A stretch of DNA of 64,000 nucleotides, taken from Neisseria sp. (lineage in GTDB: Bacteria > Pseudomonadota > Gammaproteobacteria > Burkholderiales > Neisseriaceae). Below, piece by piece: positions 46,291 to 55,049 of this stretch. The stretch spans positions 1-64,000 of the forward strand of contig NZ_JAUMUI010000005.1 in NCBI RefSeq assembly GCF_030530745.1, given 5' to 3'. Within the stretch, counting starts at the first letter, position 1. Each line of letters opens with the position of its first letter. A program made the position numbers and the translations under genes. A model generated the notes under the pieces. That model was given only the letters and a program-made list of their open reading frames with translations. It searched no databases and was not told the DNA's origin.

Positions 46291-47590
46291 GCAGGCTCTC
46301 CATGCGGATCATCACCACCGGCGCATACACTACATCGAGCGCTTCAATAGCGGCAATGGCGGTTTTGATATGCTTCTCAACCGTGCTGTGGGTCAGGATC
46401 ACGATTTCGGCCAAGCTGCCGTCGAGCACGCCTTTTTGAATCAGCGCCTCGATAGAAACGTTTTCTTCGGCCAACAGGTTGGCAATCCGGCCGAGCACGC
46501 CCGGCTGGTCTTTGGCCTGCACGCGCAGGTAATAGCTGCTGGTGATTTCGTCCATCGGCAGCATGGGCTGCGCTTTGACCTGGCTGGGCTGGAAAGCCAG
46601 ATGCGGCACGCGGTTGCCGGGGTCGGCGGTAATCAGGCGGCAGATGTCGATAATGTCGGCCACCACCGCGCTGGCGGTCGGCAGCGCGCCTGCGCCCGCA
46701 CCGTAATACAGGGTTTCGCCCACCATATCGGCATCAACGCGCACGGCATTCATCACGCCGTTTACATTGGCCAACAGGCGGCACTCGGGAATCAGGGTGG
46801 GATGCACGCGCAATTCCACGCCTTTGGCGGTTTTGCGGGTGATGCCCAAAAGTTTCACGCGGTAGCCCAGTTCTTCGGCGTATTTGATGTCGCGGCTGTC
46901 GAGCTTGCTGATGCCTTCGAGATAACAGGCGTTGAAGTTAACGGGCGTGCCGAAAGCCAGCGCGCTCATAATGGTGATTTTGTGGCCGGCATCGTGGCCT
47001 TCGATATCGAAAGTCGGGTCGGCTTCAGCGTAGCCCAATTCCTGCGCTTTTTTCAGCACTTCGGCAAACGCGCTGCCTTTTTCGCGCATTTCGGTGAGGA
47101 TGAAATTGCTGGTGCCGTTGATGATGCCCGCGATTGATTGGATATGGTTGGCCGCCAAGCCTTCGCGCAGGGCTTTGATAATCGGAATACCGCCCGCAAC
47201 GGCCGCTTCAAACTGCACCATCACGTTCTTCTGCTCGGCCAGCGAAAAAATTTCGTTGCCGTATTCGGCCAAAAGTTTTTTATTGGCGGTAACGATGTGC
47301 TTGCCGTTTCCGATGGCTTCGAGCACCGCGTCTTTGGCCGCGCCGGTGCCGCCGAACAGCTCCACCACCACATCGACGTCGGCGCGCTGCACCAGCTCGA
47401 ACGGGTCTTTCACAAAAACGGCTGCGGGGCAGACGGCGCGGGCTTTTTCTTCGCTCGAATCGCACACGGCCGAAATATTGACTTCGCGCCCGAGGCGGCG
47501 GCTGATTTCTGCGGCATTATCCTGCAGCACGCGGGCGGTGCCGCTGCCCACGGTGCCCAACCCTAAAATCCCGATGTTCACTGGCTTCAT
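46274..47590 (-). CDS. hom: homoserine dehydrogenase
   Basis: Reduces aspartate semialdehyde to homoserine for Thr and Met synthesis. The protein is 438 aa, monofunctional. The N-terminal NAD motif is ILGLGTVGSGTARVL, with TANKKLLAEYG, the catalytic-region GIINGTSNFILTEM and the signature AEADPTFDIEGHDAGHKI. A C-terminal ACT domain (about 355-435, YYLRVQAKDQPGVLGRIANL) suggests Thr feedback. Upstream there is no Thr/Ile-rich leader. Confidence 0.97.
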   Translation of the reverse strand: MKPVNIGILGLGTVGSGTARVLQDNAAEISRRLGREVNISAVCDSSEEKARAVCPAAVFVKDPFELVQRADVDVVVELFGGTGAAKDAVLEAIGNGKHIVTANKKLLAEYGNEIFSLAEQKNVMVQFEAAVAGGIPIIKALREGLAANHIQSIAGIINGTSNFILTEMREKGSAFAEVLKKAQELGYAEADPTFDIEGHDAGHKITIMSALAFGTPVNFNACYLEGISKLDSRDIKYAEELGYRVKLLGITRKTAKGVELRVHPTLIPECRLLANVNGVMNAVRVDADMVGETLYYGAGAGALPTASAVVADIIDICRLITADPGNRVPHLAFQPSQVKAQPMLPMDEITSSYYLRVQAKDQPGVLGRIANLLAEENVSIEALIQKGVLDGSLAEIVILTHSTVEKHIKTAIAAIEALDVVYAPVVMIRMESLHGRNG

Positions 47591-47709
47591 TCTGTCTCCT
47601 TGAGCCGTTGTATGTTAGTATTTTCAAAGCGCCAATGCTTGGCGAAAAGACCGTAATCCTACCTGAAAACGGCTTTTTCTGCATCTTTTTAACGGATTGG
47701 AACAGTTCT

Positions 47710-48084
47710 ATGCTGATCGAAGAAACACGCCCCGAAGGGCAGGCTGCGGTTACGGCTTATGCGCCGGGCAGAATCGAAATCGACGGACAGGTTTATACGC
47801 AGGCCGTCGTGCTCGCCGGCGGGCACATCGGCAACCCCGCCAAAGCCGAACCCGCCGGCCTTTCGGCGGAAGACTTTTTTCAGACGGCCTCCGAATACGG
47901 CGGCCTGCCTGAAGTGGTGTTGGTGGGTACGGGTGAAAAACAGGTGTTTCTGCACCCGAAAACCGCCGCCCGGTTGGCCGCCGAGGGCGTGGGCTTGGAA
48001 TGTATGTCCACCGCCTCCGCCTGCCGCACGTTTATGATTCTGCAAAGCGAAAAACGCAAGGTATGGGCTTGGCTGTGGCCTTAA
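47710..48084 (+). CDS. Mth938/NDUFAF3-like (DUF498) protein
   Basis: A 124-aa single-domain protein with the Mth938 fold: VTAYAPGRIEIDGQVYTQAVV at the N-terminus, LPEVVLVGTGEKQVFLHPK and GVGLECMSTASACRTFMIL. The human homologue NDUFAF3 helps assemble respiratory complex I; the bacterial function is unproven. The DUS inside codes FFQTA. It is divergent from hom. Confidence 0.88.
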   Translation: MLIEETRPEGQAAVTAYAPGRIEIDGQVYTQAVVLAGGHIGNPAKAEPAGLSAEDFFQTASEYGGLPEVVLVGTGEKQVFLHPKTAARLAAEGVGLECMSTASACRTFMILQSEKRKVWAWLWP

Positions 48085-48170
48085 GGAGCGGCGGACCTGT
48101 GAAGCCGATAACGATATTCAAACGTTTCAGACGGCCTCGGATAAAGATCCGGGCCGTCTGAAAACACTTT

Positions 48171-48213
48171 CGGGTAAAACAAACGGCAGTTTCCCCGGCG
48201 TTTGTTTTACCCG
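48171..48213 (-). terminator. moeA terminator
   Basis: A 15-bp perfect stem (48171-48185 with 48199-48213) directly beyond the moeA stop. A separate inverted DUS pair lies at 48125-48163, ending the converging upstream gene. Confidence 0.7.
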
Positions 48214-48218
48214 ACGAT

Positions 48219-49418
48219 TCAGGCAGGAAGCAGGTAAAGCGTTACCGTATCGCCCTCGGCTACCGTCTGCCCGGCAGGAACTTCGCATAAGGCTTCGGCA
48301 GTCAGGCAGGTGCCGAGCATGGCTGATCCTTGGTTTGGCAGCAACACGGCCTGTGTTTCGCCGTTATCGTCGATTCGGATGCCCACGCGCAGAAATTCGC
48401 GGCGCCTGATGGCTTTGCGGGTGGAAAACGCGGCTTTGGCGGTGATCTTCGGCAAAGTCCAGTTGCGTTCCTGTTTGCCCATCAGTTTATTGAGCACGGG
48501 CAGCAGCAGCAGGTAGGCGGTAACGAAGGCGGCCACGGGGTTGCCGGGCAGAACGAATACTTTGGCGTTGCCGATATGCCCCCAGGCAAAAGGCTTGCCG
48601 GGTTTGACGGCGAGTGTGTGGGTGGTAAGCGAACCGGTGTTTTCTATGGCCTGTTTCAGATAATCGGCCTCGCCCACCGATGCGCCGCCGCTGGTAACAA
48701 TCACGTCGAATTTTTTGGCTGCGTAGGACAAGGCGGTTTCGGTGCGGTTCAAGTCGTCGGGCAGGATGCCGCCGTCCATCACTTGCGCGCCGCGCGTCTG
48801 CAGCCATGAAATCAGCATATAGCGGTTGGCATCGTAAATTTTACCGTCTTCCAGCGGCATGCCCGGTTCGGTAATTTCGTTGCCGCTGGAAAATACGATT
48901 ACGCTGAGTTTGTCGAACACGGGCACGCGGTCGTAGCCTTGCGAGGCGGCAAGGCCGAGGGCGGCGGCGTTGAGCTTGCTGCCTTTAACCAACAGCTCTT
49001 GGCCGACGCTGATTTCTTCAGCCTGCCGCCGTATGTGCTGTCCGGGTTTGACGGCGGCGGTTACGGTGAGCGTGCCGCCGTCGGTTTCAGTTTCTTCCTG
49101 CGGCACTACGGCAGTGGCGTTTGCGGGCAGCGGCGCGCCGGTGAAAATGCGCACGGCTTCTCCTGCCTGCAACGGGGCGGCCGCAGCATCGCCCGCCTGC
49201 GTGCGGCCGGTAACGGTAAAGGTTTTCAGACGGCCTTCGGGATCGCACACGGCGTAACCGTCCATGGCGCTGTTGTCGAACAGCGGCGAGGGGTGGCGGG
49301 CGGCAAGCGGGGCGGCAAGCACGCGGTTGGCGGCTTCGCCCAATGTAAGGTTGGCGCTGCCAAGCGTGCAGGTATGGCTGTCGAGCAGGCTGCGGCGGGC
49401 GGTGTCGAAATCTAACAT
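48219..49418 (-). CDS. moeA: molybdopterin molybdenumtransferase
   Basis: Inserts molybdenum into adenylylated molybdopterin. The protein is 399 aa. LFDNSAMDGYAVCD and RIFTGAPLPANATAVVPQEE belong to the N-terminal domains. The catalytic MPT-binding domain has FSSGNEITEPG, TSGGASVGEADYL and FVLPGNPVAAFVTAYL. The C-terminal beta domain ends in EGDTVTLYLLPA. It overlaps mobA by 7 bp, so it is the last gene of moaD-moaE-mobA-moeA. An in-frame DUS encodes EGRLKT. Confidence 0.96.
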   Translation of the reverse strand: MLDFDTARRSLLDSHTCTLGSANLTLGEAANRVLAAPLAARHPSPLFDNSAMDGYAVCDPEGRLKTFTVTGRTQAGDAAAAPLQAGEAVRIFTGAPLPANATAVVPQEETETDGGTLTVTAAVKPGQHIRRQAEEISVGQELLVKGSKLNAAALGLAASQGYDRVPVFDKLSVIVFSSGNEITEPGMPLEDGKIYDANRYMLISWLQTRGAQVMDGGILPDDLNRTETALSYAAKKFDVIVTSGGASVGEADYLKQAIENTGSLTTHTLAVKPGKPFAWGHIGNAKVFVLPGNPVAAFVTAYLLLLPVLNKLMGKQERNWTLPKITAKAAFSTRKAIRRREFLRVGIRIDDNGETQAVLLPNQGSAMLGTCLTAEALCEVPAGQTVAEGDTVTLYLLPA

Positions 49419-49996
49419 GATGTCGGCTCCATATCTTGCGGTGAGTTATAGTTGGAAAAGGCGGCCTCGTCGGGAAAATGCACGGGGCGGGCGTGCTGCT
49501 GTTCGAGCCAGCCGCGCAGGGTGCGCATACCGGTGTAGAGGTAATCGACGGTGCTTTGCAGCAGCTGCGGGCGCACGAACATAATGCTGTAATGCGGCTG
49601 CGCGTCGGTTTCGGCATAGAAGGCGGCGGTGGCGGGATAATCTTGCGCATCCATCAGAAAGGTAATCACCAAATCATCGGGCAGATTCGGGGTGTCACAG
49701 GGCACGATCAACAGCCAATCTACCGTGGTCAGGCGCACGTCGCTGGCGGCGGTGCTGAGGGCGGCCAGCGGCCCCAGCCCCTGCCATTGGCGGGCATCGG
49801 CAAACACATGGGGCGCACGCTCGGCATAGGCTTCGATATTGCGGTTAACGCTCACGGCTATATGGCCCACCTGTTCTTTCAGGTTGCCGACAACATGATC
49901 GATAAAGGCTTTTCCCTGCCACTCAACCAAGCCTTTGTCTTGCCCGCCCATGCGGCGGCCTTCTCCGCCCGCCATAATGAGTGCGCTGATTTTCAT
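49412..49996 (-). CDS. mobA: molybdenum cofactor guanylyltransferase
   Basis: Attaches GMP to Mo-molybdopterin to give the bis-MGD cofactor used by DMSO-reductase-type enzymes such as nitrate reductase. The protein is 194 aa from the ATG at 49996, whose ATGA overlap with the moaE stop supports this start. The nucleotide loop ALIMAGGEGRRMGGQDKGLV is typical, and LLIVPCDTPNLP is the metal-binding Asp block. Its presence points to bis-MGD enzymes elsewhere in the genome. Confidence 0.95.
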   Translation of the reverse strand: MKISALIMAGGEGRRMGGQDKGLVEWQGKAFIDHVVGNLKEQVGHIAVSVNRNIEAYAERAPHVFADARQWQGLGPLAALSTAASDVRLTTVDWLLIVPCDTPNLPDDLVITFLMDAQDYPATAAFYAETDAQPHYSIMFVRPQLLQSTVDYLYTGMRTLRGWLEQQHARPVHFPDEAAFSNYNSPQDMEPTSC

Positions 49997-50460
49997 GTCT
50001 GCCCCTCCCATTTTTCTTTAGCGAGTGTGTCGCTCTGCTTGGCTTCCACCCAGCGTTCGAGGCCGTCTGAAAAAGTTTCTTTTTTCCAAAACGGCGCTTC
50101 GGTTTTTAAATAGTCCATGATGAATTCAGCGGCGGCAAACGCCGCTTTACGGTGTGCCGACGCGGCCAGAACCAGCACAATCTGTTCGTCTGCCGCCAGC
50201 CTGCCCACGCGGTGGATCACGGTGCAGGCGGCCAGCGGCCAGCGTTGTGAGGCTGTTTCAACGATACGCGCAATTTCGTTTTCGGTTACTTCGGGGTAAT
50301 GCTCCAAAAACAGGTGCGACAAAGGCGTGGCAGTGTCGCGGTCCCGCACCAGCCCCACAAAGGCGGCCACCGCACCGATATTGCCGCCGCCGTCCAGCAG
50401 GGTGCGGTATTCTTGTTGCAGGCTGAAGTCTTCATGCTGGACACGGATAACGGGCTGCAC
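49993..50460 (-). CDS. moaE: molybdopterin synthase catalytic subunit
   Basis: Large subunit of MPT synthase (155 aa), which converts cPMP to molybdopterin with MoaD sulfur. GAVAAFVGLVRDR and LFLEHYPEVTENEIARIV lie in the N-terminal half, IHRVGRLAADEQIVLVLAASAHR is the active-site region, and FIMDYLKTEAPFWKKE carries the catalytic Lys. An in-frame DUS encodes FSDGLER. It lies 2 bp from moaD. Confidence 0.96.
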   Translation of the reverse strand: MQPVIRVQHEDFSLQQEYRTLLDGGGNIGAVAAFVGLVRDRDTATPLSHLFLEHYPEVTENEIARIVETASQRWPLAACTVIHRVGRLAADEQIVLVLAASAHRKAAFAAAEFIMDYLKTEAPFWKKETFSDGLERWVEAKQSDTLAKEKWEGQT

Positions 50461-50462
50461 CG

Positions 50463-50711
50463 TCAGCCTCCCGTTACCGGCGGCAGCAGGCCGATTTCGG
50501 CTCCGTCGGGCACGGTATCGCCCCAGCCGCTGATTTTTTTGTTAATAACCAAGCGGAAAATCCGCCCGGGAGCCAACGCGCTTTCCCATTCGCTGCCGCG
50601 CCCCCTCAACAGCGCCAGCAAATCTTCACCCGTTCCGCCCTGCCATTCGACAGATTCTTGCGCGGTATTCAGCTGCTGTTTCAATACGCCGAAATACAAA
50701 ATCGTAATCAT
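50463..50711 (-). CDS. moaD: molybdopterin synthase sulfur carrier subunit
   Basis: An 82-aa ubiquitin-like protein from the ATG at 50711. ITILYFGVLKQQLNTA opens the beta-grasp fold and the chain ends in the required Gly-Gly (LLPPVTGG), which becomes the thiocarboxylate. It is the first gene of the moaD-moaE-mobA-moeA operon and divergent from modA. moaA and moaC are not in the window. Confidence 0.94.
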   Translation of the reverse strand: MITILYFGVLKQQLNTAQESVEWQGGTGEDLLALLRGRGSEWESALAPGRIFRLVINKKISGWGDTVPDGAEIGLLPPVTGG

Positions 50712-50981
50712 GTTAAAAAAGGCCGTCTGAAACGGCAAACAGAGTGGTAACGGTTCGGATTCTACACGAAAACCCGAGGCCGCAATGATTACCCGATATG
50801 ATTAGCAGAGATTACCGTTTCTGCAGGTTAAAGCCGCCGCTGCCGTCATAATCCGGATCAGCCGTCATTTTGAATAGTTCTTTGGTAGTAGTTATCAGGA
50901 ATGCTTATACCGGCCTGCAAACGGTGCTATAACCCTCCCGTTTTTATTCCGACTGCAACAACCATTGATAAAGGTTTAAAC

Positions 50982-51734
50982 ATGATGAAAATCCGCCCGG
51001 CCGTTTTGGCCGCGTTACTGGCCGTTACCGCCCCCTACTCTTCTGCCGCCGAAATCACCGTTTCCGCCGCCGCCAGCTTGAGCAATGCTTTCAAAGAAAT
51101 CGCCGCCCAATATGAGAAGCAGTATCCGCAAGACAAAATCCGGCTGAACACTGCCGCTTCGGGCACGCTGCTGCAACAGGTGCTGCAGGGCGCGCCGGTG
51201 GATATTTTGGCGTTTGCCGATCAGGAAACCATGGATAAGGCCGCCGCAGAAGGCGTTATCGACACCAAAACCCGCCGTGATTTCGCGCTTAATTCATTGG
51301 TGATTGCCGCACCGCTTAACAGCAAACTGCGTATCAACAAACTGGGCGATTTAGAAAGCGAACGCTTCGACCGCATCGCCTTGGGCAACCCCGCCAGCGT
51401 GCCGGTGGGCCGTTACAGCAAGGCCGTGTTGGAAAAAGCCGGTTTGTGGCAGGCCCTGCAGCCGAAAATCATTACCACCCAGCATGTTCGCCAGTCGCTC
51501 GACTATGTGGCACGCGGCGAAGTGGATGCGGGTTTCGTGTATAACACTGATGCGGCGCTGATGAAAGACAAAGTGAAGGTGCTGAAAACCGTGCCCACCG
51601 AAAAGCCTGTTTCCTACCCGATTGCCGTAACCAAGCAGAGCAAGGCGGCGGCGGAAGCCAAACGTTTTGCAGCTTACGTACTCTCGCCCAAAGGGCGTGC
51701 GGTACTGAACAAATACGGGTTTAAAAAGCCTTAG
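50982..51734 (+). CDS. modA: molybdate-binding periplasmic protein
   Basis: A 250-aa substrate-binding protein with a signal peptide (AVLAALLAVTAPYSSA, cut after about residue 24). The ligand site motifs are SAAASLSNAFKEIA, ASGTLLQQVLQGAPVDILAFAD and VDAGFVYNTDA. It delivers molybdate to ModBC. The ATG at 50982 follows an AAAGG; 50985 is also possible. modB starts 221 bp later across a large palindrome and a hairpin, so modA may be made in excess. Confidence 0.94.
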   Translation: MMKIRPAVLAALLAVTAPYSSAAEITVSAAASLSNAFKEIAAQYEKQYPQDKIRLNTAASGTLLQQVLQGAPVDILAFADQETMDKAAAEGVIDTKTRRDFALNSLVIAAPLNSKLRINKLGDLESERFDRIALGNPASVPVGRYSKAVLEKAGLWQALQPKIITTQHVRQSLDYVARGEVDAGFVYNTDAALMKDKVKVLKTVPTEKPVSYPIAVTKQSKAAAEAKRFAAYVLSPKGRAVLNKYGFKKP

Positions 51735-51742
51735 GCAAATAC

Positions 51743-51879
51743 TATAGTGAATAAACTTAATAAAAAGTACACACGTCATACTCGGGCTTGACCCGAGTAT
51801 CTTGAATTTCAAAAATTTGGGATACTCGGGTCAAGCCCGAGTATGACGGAACTGTTATTAAACAAGTGGTTTTGCTATA
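51743..51879. repeat. palindromic repeat between modA and modB
   Basis: Contains a 28-bp perfect inverted repeat (51774-51801 with 51821-51848) with core CTCGGGCTTGACCCGAG and a 19-bp centre. TATAG and CTATA lie at the outer edges (51743 and 51879). A related, damaged half-copy lies at about 53353-53376. Confidence 0.75.
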
Positions 51880-51883
51880 AAAC

Positions 51884-51903
51884 GGCGGGCAGCAATGCCC
51901 GCC
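51884..51903 (+). terminator. hairpin with GCAA tetraloop before modB
   Basis: GGCGGGCA (51884-51891), GCAA and TGCCCGCC (51896-51903). No T-run follows, so it may stabilise the modA mRNA end or attenuate instead of terminating fully. Confidence 0.5.
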
Positions 51904-51955
51904 TTGCACATCTGCGTTTTTTCAGACGGCCACACGATAACCACACGCCTTAAAA

Positions 51956-52630
51956 ATGACCGAATCCCTAACCGTTACGCTGCTGCTTTCGCTGAAAGTG
52001 GCCGCTCTGGCAACCATGTTAAACGTATTGCTCGGCACCGCCACGGGCTTTGCGCTGGCACGTTGGCGTTTTGCCGGCCGCAATCTGCTCGACACCCTGC
52101 TCACGCTGCCGATGGTGATGCCGCCCACCGTGCTCGGCTATTATTTATTGGTGCTTTTGGGGCGCAACAGCGCTTTCGGCGGCTGGCTGCGCGAAACGTT
52201 CGGCATCAATCTGATTTTCACTTGGCAGGGGGCGGTGCTTGCGGCGGCGGCGGTAACGTTTCCGCTGGTATTCAAACCCGCGCGGGCGGCCTTTGAAAGC
52301 GTGAACCCGCAGCTCGAGCAGGCAGCGGGCGTGTTGGGGTTGGGCGCGTGGGCGGTATTTTTCCGCGTGAGCCTGCCGCTGGCCTGGCGCGGCATACTCG
52401 CCGGCGTGCTGCTGGCGTTTGCCCGCGCCTTGGGCGAATTCGGCGCCACGCTGATGATTGCCGGCAGCATTCCGGGGCAGACGCAAACGCTTTCCATCGC
52501 CATTTATGAAGCCGTGCAGGCGGGCGACGATGCGCTGGCCAACGGCCTGGTGGTTCTGGTTTCGGCGGTGTGCATCGTGATTCTGCTGGCAGTCGGCCGG
52601 CTGGCGCGCGCGCGCGACGGGAGGGGCTGA
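51956..52630 (+). CDS. modB: molybdate ABC transporter permease
   Basis: A 224-aa inner-membrane permease with five membrane segments. TLPMVMPPTVLGYYLLVLLG and the EAA loop (EQAAGVLGLGAWAVFFRVSLP) that docks on ModC are recognisable, as is the ARALGEFGATLMIAGSIPGQ block of molybdate/sulfate permeases. Its stop overlaps the modC ATG (TGATG), so translation is coupled. Confidence 0.95.
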   Translation: MTESLTVTLLLSLKVAALATMLNVLLGTATGFALARWRFAGRNLLDTLLTLPMVMPPTVLGYYLLVLLGRNSAFGGWLRETFGINLIFTWQGAVLAAAAVTFPLVFKPARAAFESVNPQLEQAAGVLGLGAWAVFFRVSLPLAWRGILAGVLLAFARALGEFGATLMIAGSIPGQTQTLSIAIYEAVQAGDDALANGLVVLVSAVCIVILLAVGRLARARDGRG

Positions 52631-53277
52631 TGCTGTTCGACATCAATATCCGCAAACAACTGCCGTCGTTTCCGCTCGATATCCGCCTGCAATCCGACGC
52701 GCAAAAACTGGTGCTGCTGGGGGCTTCGGGATCGGGCAAAAGCCTCACGCTGCAACTGATTGCCGGGCTGCTGAAGCCCGACGGCGGGCATATCCGCATC
52801 GGTGGCGAAACCTGGTTCGGCAACGGCTGCAACCTGCCCGCGCGCAGGCGCCGCGCCGGGCTGATGTTTCAAGACTACGCCCTGTTTCCGCACTTAACCG
52901 TGAGCCAGAATATCGCTTTCGGCATGCAGGCAGGCTGGCGTAACCCGCCCAAAAGGCCGTCTGAAAACGTGCGCCGCTGGCTCGATTTATTGCAGCTTGG
53001 CCACGTTGCCGACCGTTATCCGCACGAAATTTCAGGCGGCCAGAAACAGCGCACCGCATTGGCGCGCACCCTGATTGTGCAGCCGAAACTGCTGCTGCTC
53101 GACGAGCCCTTTTCCGCACTCGACGCCGATTTGCGCCGCCATACCCGCCGGGAACTGCTGCAACTGCAGCAACAAAGCGGTATTCCGATGATACTGATTA
53201 CCCACGATGCCGCCGATGCCGAAGCGCTGGGCGACGAAATCCGGCGGATAGAAAACGGGCGGCTGCATGGCGGCTGA
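52630..53277 (+). CDS. modC: molybdate ABC transporter ATPase, short form
   Basis: A 215-aa ABC ATPase: Walker A GASGSGKSLTLQ, Q-loop FQDYALFPHLT, signature ISGGQKQRTALAR, Walker B LLLLDEPFSALD and H-loop ILITHDAAD. E. coli ModC is 352 aa with a C-terminal molybdate-binding (MOP/TOBE) domain; that domain is missing here. The protein ends with RRIENGRLHGG and the following DNA is not a continuation. An in-frame DUS encodes RPSEN. Transport without molybdate trans-inhibition is likely. Confidence 0.9.
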   Translation: MLFDINIRKQLPSFPLDIRLQSDAQKLVLLGASGSGKSLTLQLIAGLLKPDGGHIRIGGETWFGNGCNLPARRRRAGLMFQDYALFPHLTVSQNIAFGMQAGWRNPPKRPSENVRRWLDLLQLGHVADRYPHEISGGQKQRTALARTLIVQPKLLLLDEPFSALDADLRRHTRRELLQLQQQSGIPMILITHDAADAEALGDEIRRIENGRLHGG

Positions 53278-53423
53278 AGCAAATGCCGGCGTTTTCAGAC
53301 GGCCTGATAGCTTTGCAAGTTATTTCAACACCTAAAAAAAACCTGCTTCATGATCGGGCTTGGCCCGAGTATGACGATGATTGGGCATTTCACGGGTATG
53401 GCGCAGGCTTTCAACCGCCCGCT

Positions 53424-54011
53424 TCACAACAAGCCGATTTCCCTGAAAAAACGCCCGTAGGCTTCCGCCTTTTTCTCCAATGCCAGCGGATATGCCCGCG
53501 ACGACGACGGCAGACGGTACAAACGCAAACTCCGCCCGCCGAACACCGTTTCGGCGTATTCTCCGATTTTCGGCTTGGCGGTTTCAGACGGCATCAAAGC
53601 AAGCAAGGTATCCGTAGCCAATTCGCCCGTGGTCATCACGGTTCGGCACAACGGAATGCGCGCCAGCAGGCCCGCCAGATCCACCGGCTCGACAATTTCC
53701 AGAAACTTATCCGCCGCATTCCCCTGCAAACGCCGCACCTTATGCGCCGTGTCGCTGATGGCAACGCCCTTACCGGCCAAAAACTCCCGCAGCAAGCTTT
53801 CTTTAAACGCCTTGCCGCCCGCTTCGACGAAATAATCTTTATCGCCGAAAAACACCAACCCGAACACCCGCCACATATCGTTTTGAAAATTCGGATAATA
53901 AAAATCCATTTTCCAGCGCGCACGCGGCGGCGGAAACGAGCCGAGCATCAGCAGCCGGGCGTTGGCCGGCAGAAACGGGGGCAAGGGATGGATTTCGACG
54001 GTAGCGTTCAT
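53424..54011 (-). CDS. hypoxanthine/uracil-DNA glycosylase family protein
   Basis: A 195-aa member of the uracil-DNA glycosylase superfamily, family 6 (HDG) type, which removes hypoxanthine from deaminated adenine. LLMLGSFPPPRARWKMDFYY holds the active-site region, FQNDMWRVFG follows, and LPSSSRAYPLALEKKAEAY is motif 2. In-frame DUS (MPSETAK) lies in the middle. It is the last of a group with cutA and the HAD phosphatase on the minus strand, with a 27-bp gap. Confidence 0.88.
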   Translation of the reverse strand: MNATVEIHPLPPFLPANARLLMLGSFPPPRARWKMDFYYPNFQNDMWRVFGLVFFGDKDYFVEAGGKAFKESLLREFLAGKGVAISDTAHKVRRLQGNAADKFLEIVEPVDLAGLLARIPLCRTVMTTGELATDTLLALMPSETAKPKIGEYAETVFGGRSLRLYRLPSSSRAYPLALEKKAEAYGRFFREIGLL

Positions 54012-54038
54012 ATCGGCGGGATAAACAGAAACAGGCGC

Positions 54039-54362
54039 CTACAGCCCCAGCTGCGCCTTCATCCATTTCAAATACGGCAGAAAACCGCCCTGCACGGGCT
54101 GCATCAGCACTTGCGGGCAATCGTAGCTGTGGTTGCGCACAATGGTTTTTTCCACCGCCCTGTAATGGCAGCGGGCGGTTTTAATCACGATGCGGATTTC
54201 TTCTTCCCCGCACAACTCACCGTTCCACACATATCGGCTGAATATGTTTTCATATTGCACGCAGGCGGCAAGGCCGTTTTCGAGCAACAGGAGGCCGATG
54301 CGTTCGGCTTCTTCGCGGTTCGGCGCGGTGGCGGTGATGACAACGGGCTTGAAGCGGGGCAT
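54039..54362 (-). CDS. cutA: divalent-cation tolerance protein CutA
   Basis: A 107-aa trimeric signal-type fold: VVITATAPNREEAERIGLLLLE, AACVQYENIFSRYVWNGELC, EEEIRIVIKTARCHYRAVEK and HSYDCPQVLMQPVQGG are the family blocks. It is linked to copper tolerance in E. coli, where the effect may come from neighbours; the biochemical role is unclear. It lies 15 bp from the HAD gene and is probably in the same transcript. Confidence 0.94.
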   Translation of the reverse strand: MPRFKPVVITATAPNREEAERIGLLLLENGLAACVQYENIFSRYVWNGELCGEEEIRIVIKTARCHYRAVEKTIVRNHSYDCPQVLMQPVQGGFLPYLKWMKAQLGL

Positions 54363-54377
54363 TTTTCAGACGGCCTT

Positions 54378-55049
54378 TTAAAATTTGAAGTTCAACACAG
54401 GCCAGCCTTGAGCCTCGGCCTCCTGCTGCAACACTCCGTCGGGGTTGACGGCCACCGGGTCGCTCACCAGCCGCAGCAGCGGCAGGTCGTTTTTGGAATC
54501 GCTGTAAAAATAGGTTTTGCTGTAGCTTGCGAGCGTTTCGCCGCGTGCGGCCAGCCATTCGTTCAGGCGGGTGATTTTGCCTTCTTTCAGGCTGGGCGTG
54601 CCGACATAATTGCCGGTGTAACGGCCGTCTGAACCGGTTTCCAGTTGTGTGCCGATAATATTTTCGATACCGAACAGGTGGCAGATGGGGGTGATGATGA
54701 ATTCGTTGGTAGAGGAAATCACCAGCAGTTCGTCGCCCGCATTGCGGTGGCTTTCCACCAGCATTTTCTGCATGGGCGAAATATGCGGGGCGATAAACTC
54801 CGCCACAAATTCGCGGTGCATTTCAGCCAGCTCTTCCTTGCTGAAACGGCTGAGCGGCTCCAGATGGAACTTCAGAAACTCATCGATGTTCAAGCAGCCG
54901 TTTTGGTAGTCGCGGTAGAATTTGTCGTTTTGGGCGCGGGTGTATTCGGCATCGACCACGCCTTTCCGAATCAGGTATTGCGGCCACGAGTGGTCGGAAT
55001 CGGTGTTGATTAAGGTGTTGTCCAAATCGAAAATGGCGAGGTTTTTCAT
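54378..55049 (-). CDS. HAD-IB family phosphatase (SerB-like)
   Basis: A 223-aa haloacid dehalogenase-type hydrolase. Motif I is FDLDNTLINTDSDHSWPQYL, motif II SSTNEFI and motif III/IV YSDSKNDLPLL. The helical cap (about 30-115) fits the IB subclass, which includes phosphoserine phosphatases and phosphatases of lipid or histidinol type; the substrate is not assignable. The ATG at 55049 overlaps the hda stop by 4 bp, so the two are coupled. Confidence 0.9.
   Translation of the reverse strand: MKNLAIFDLDNTLINTDSDHSWPQYLIRKGVVDAEYTRAQNDKFYRDYQNGCLNIDEFLKFHLEPLSRFSKEELAEMHREFVAEFIAPHISPMQKMLVESHRNAGDELLVISSTNEFIITPICHLFGIENIIGTQLETGSDGRYTGNYVGTPSLKEGKITRLNEWLAARGETLASYSKTYFYSDSKNDLPLLRLVSDPVAVNPDGVLQQEAEAQGWPVLNFKF

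Noticed and set aside
53283-54632. 449-codon open frame on the plus strand
   Set aside because: It runs antisense through the DNA glycosylase, cutA and HAD genes, all of which have clear family motifs.
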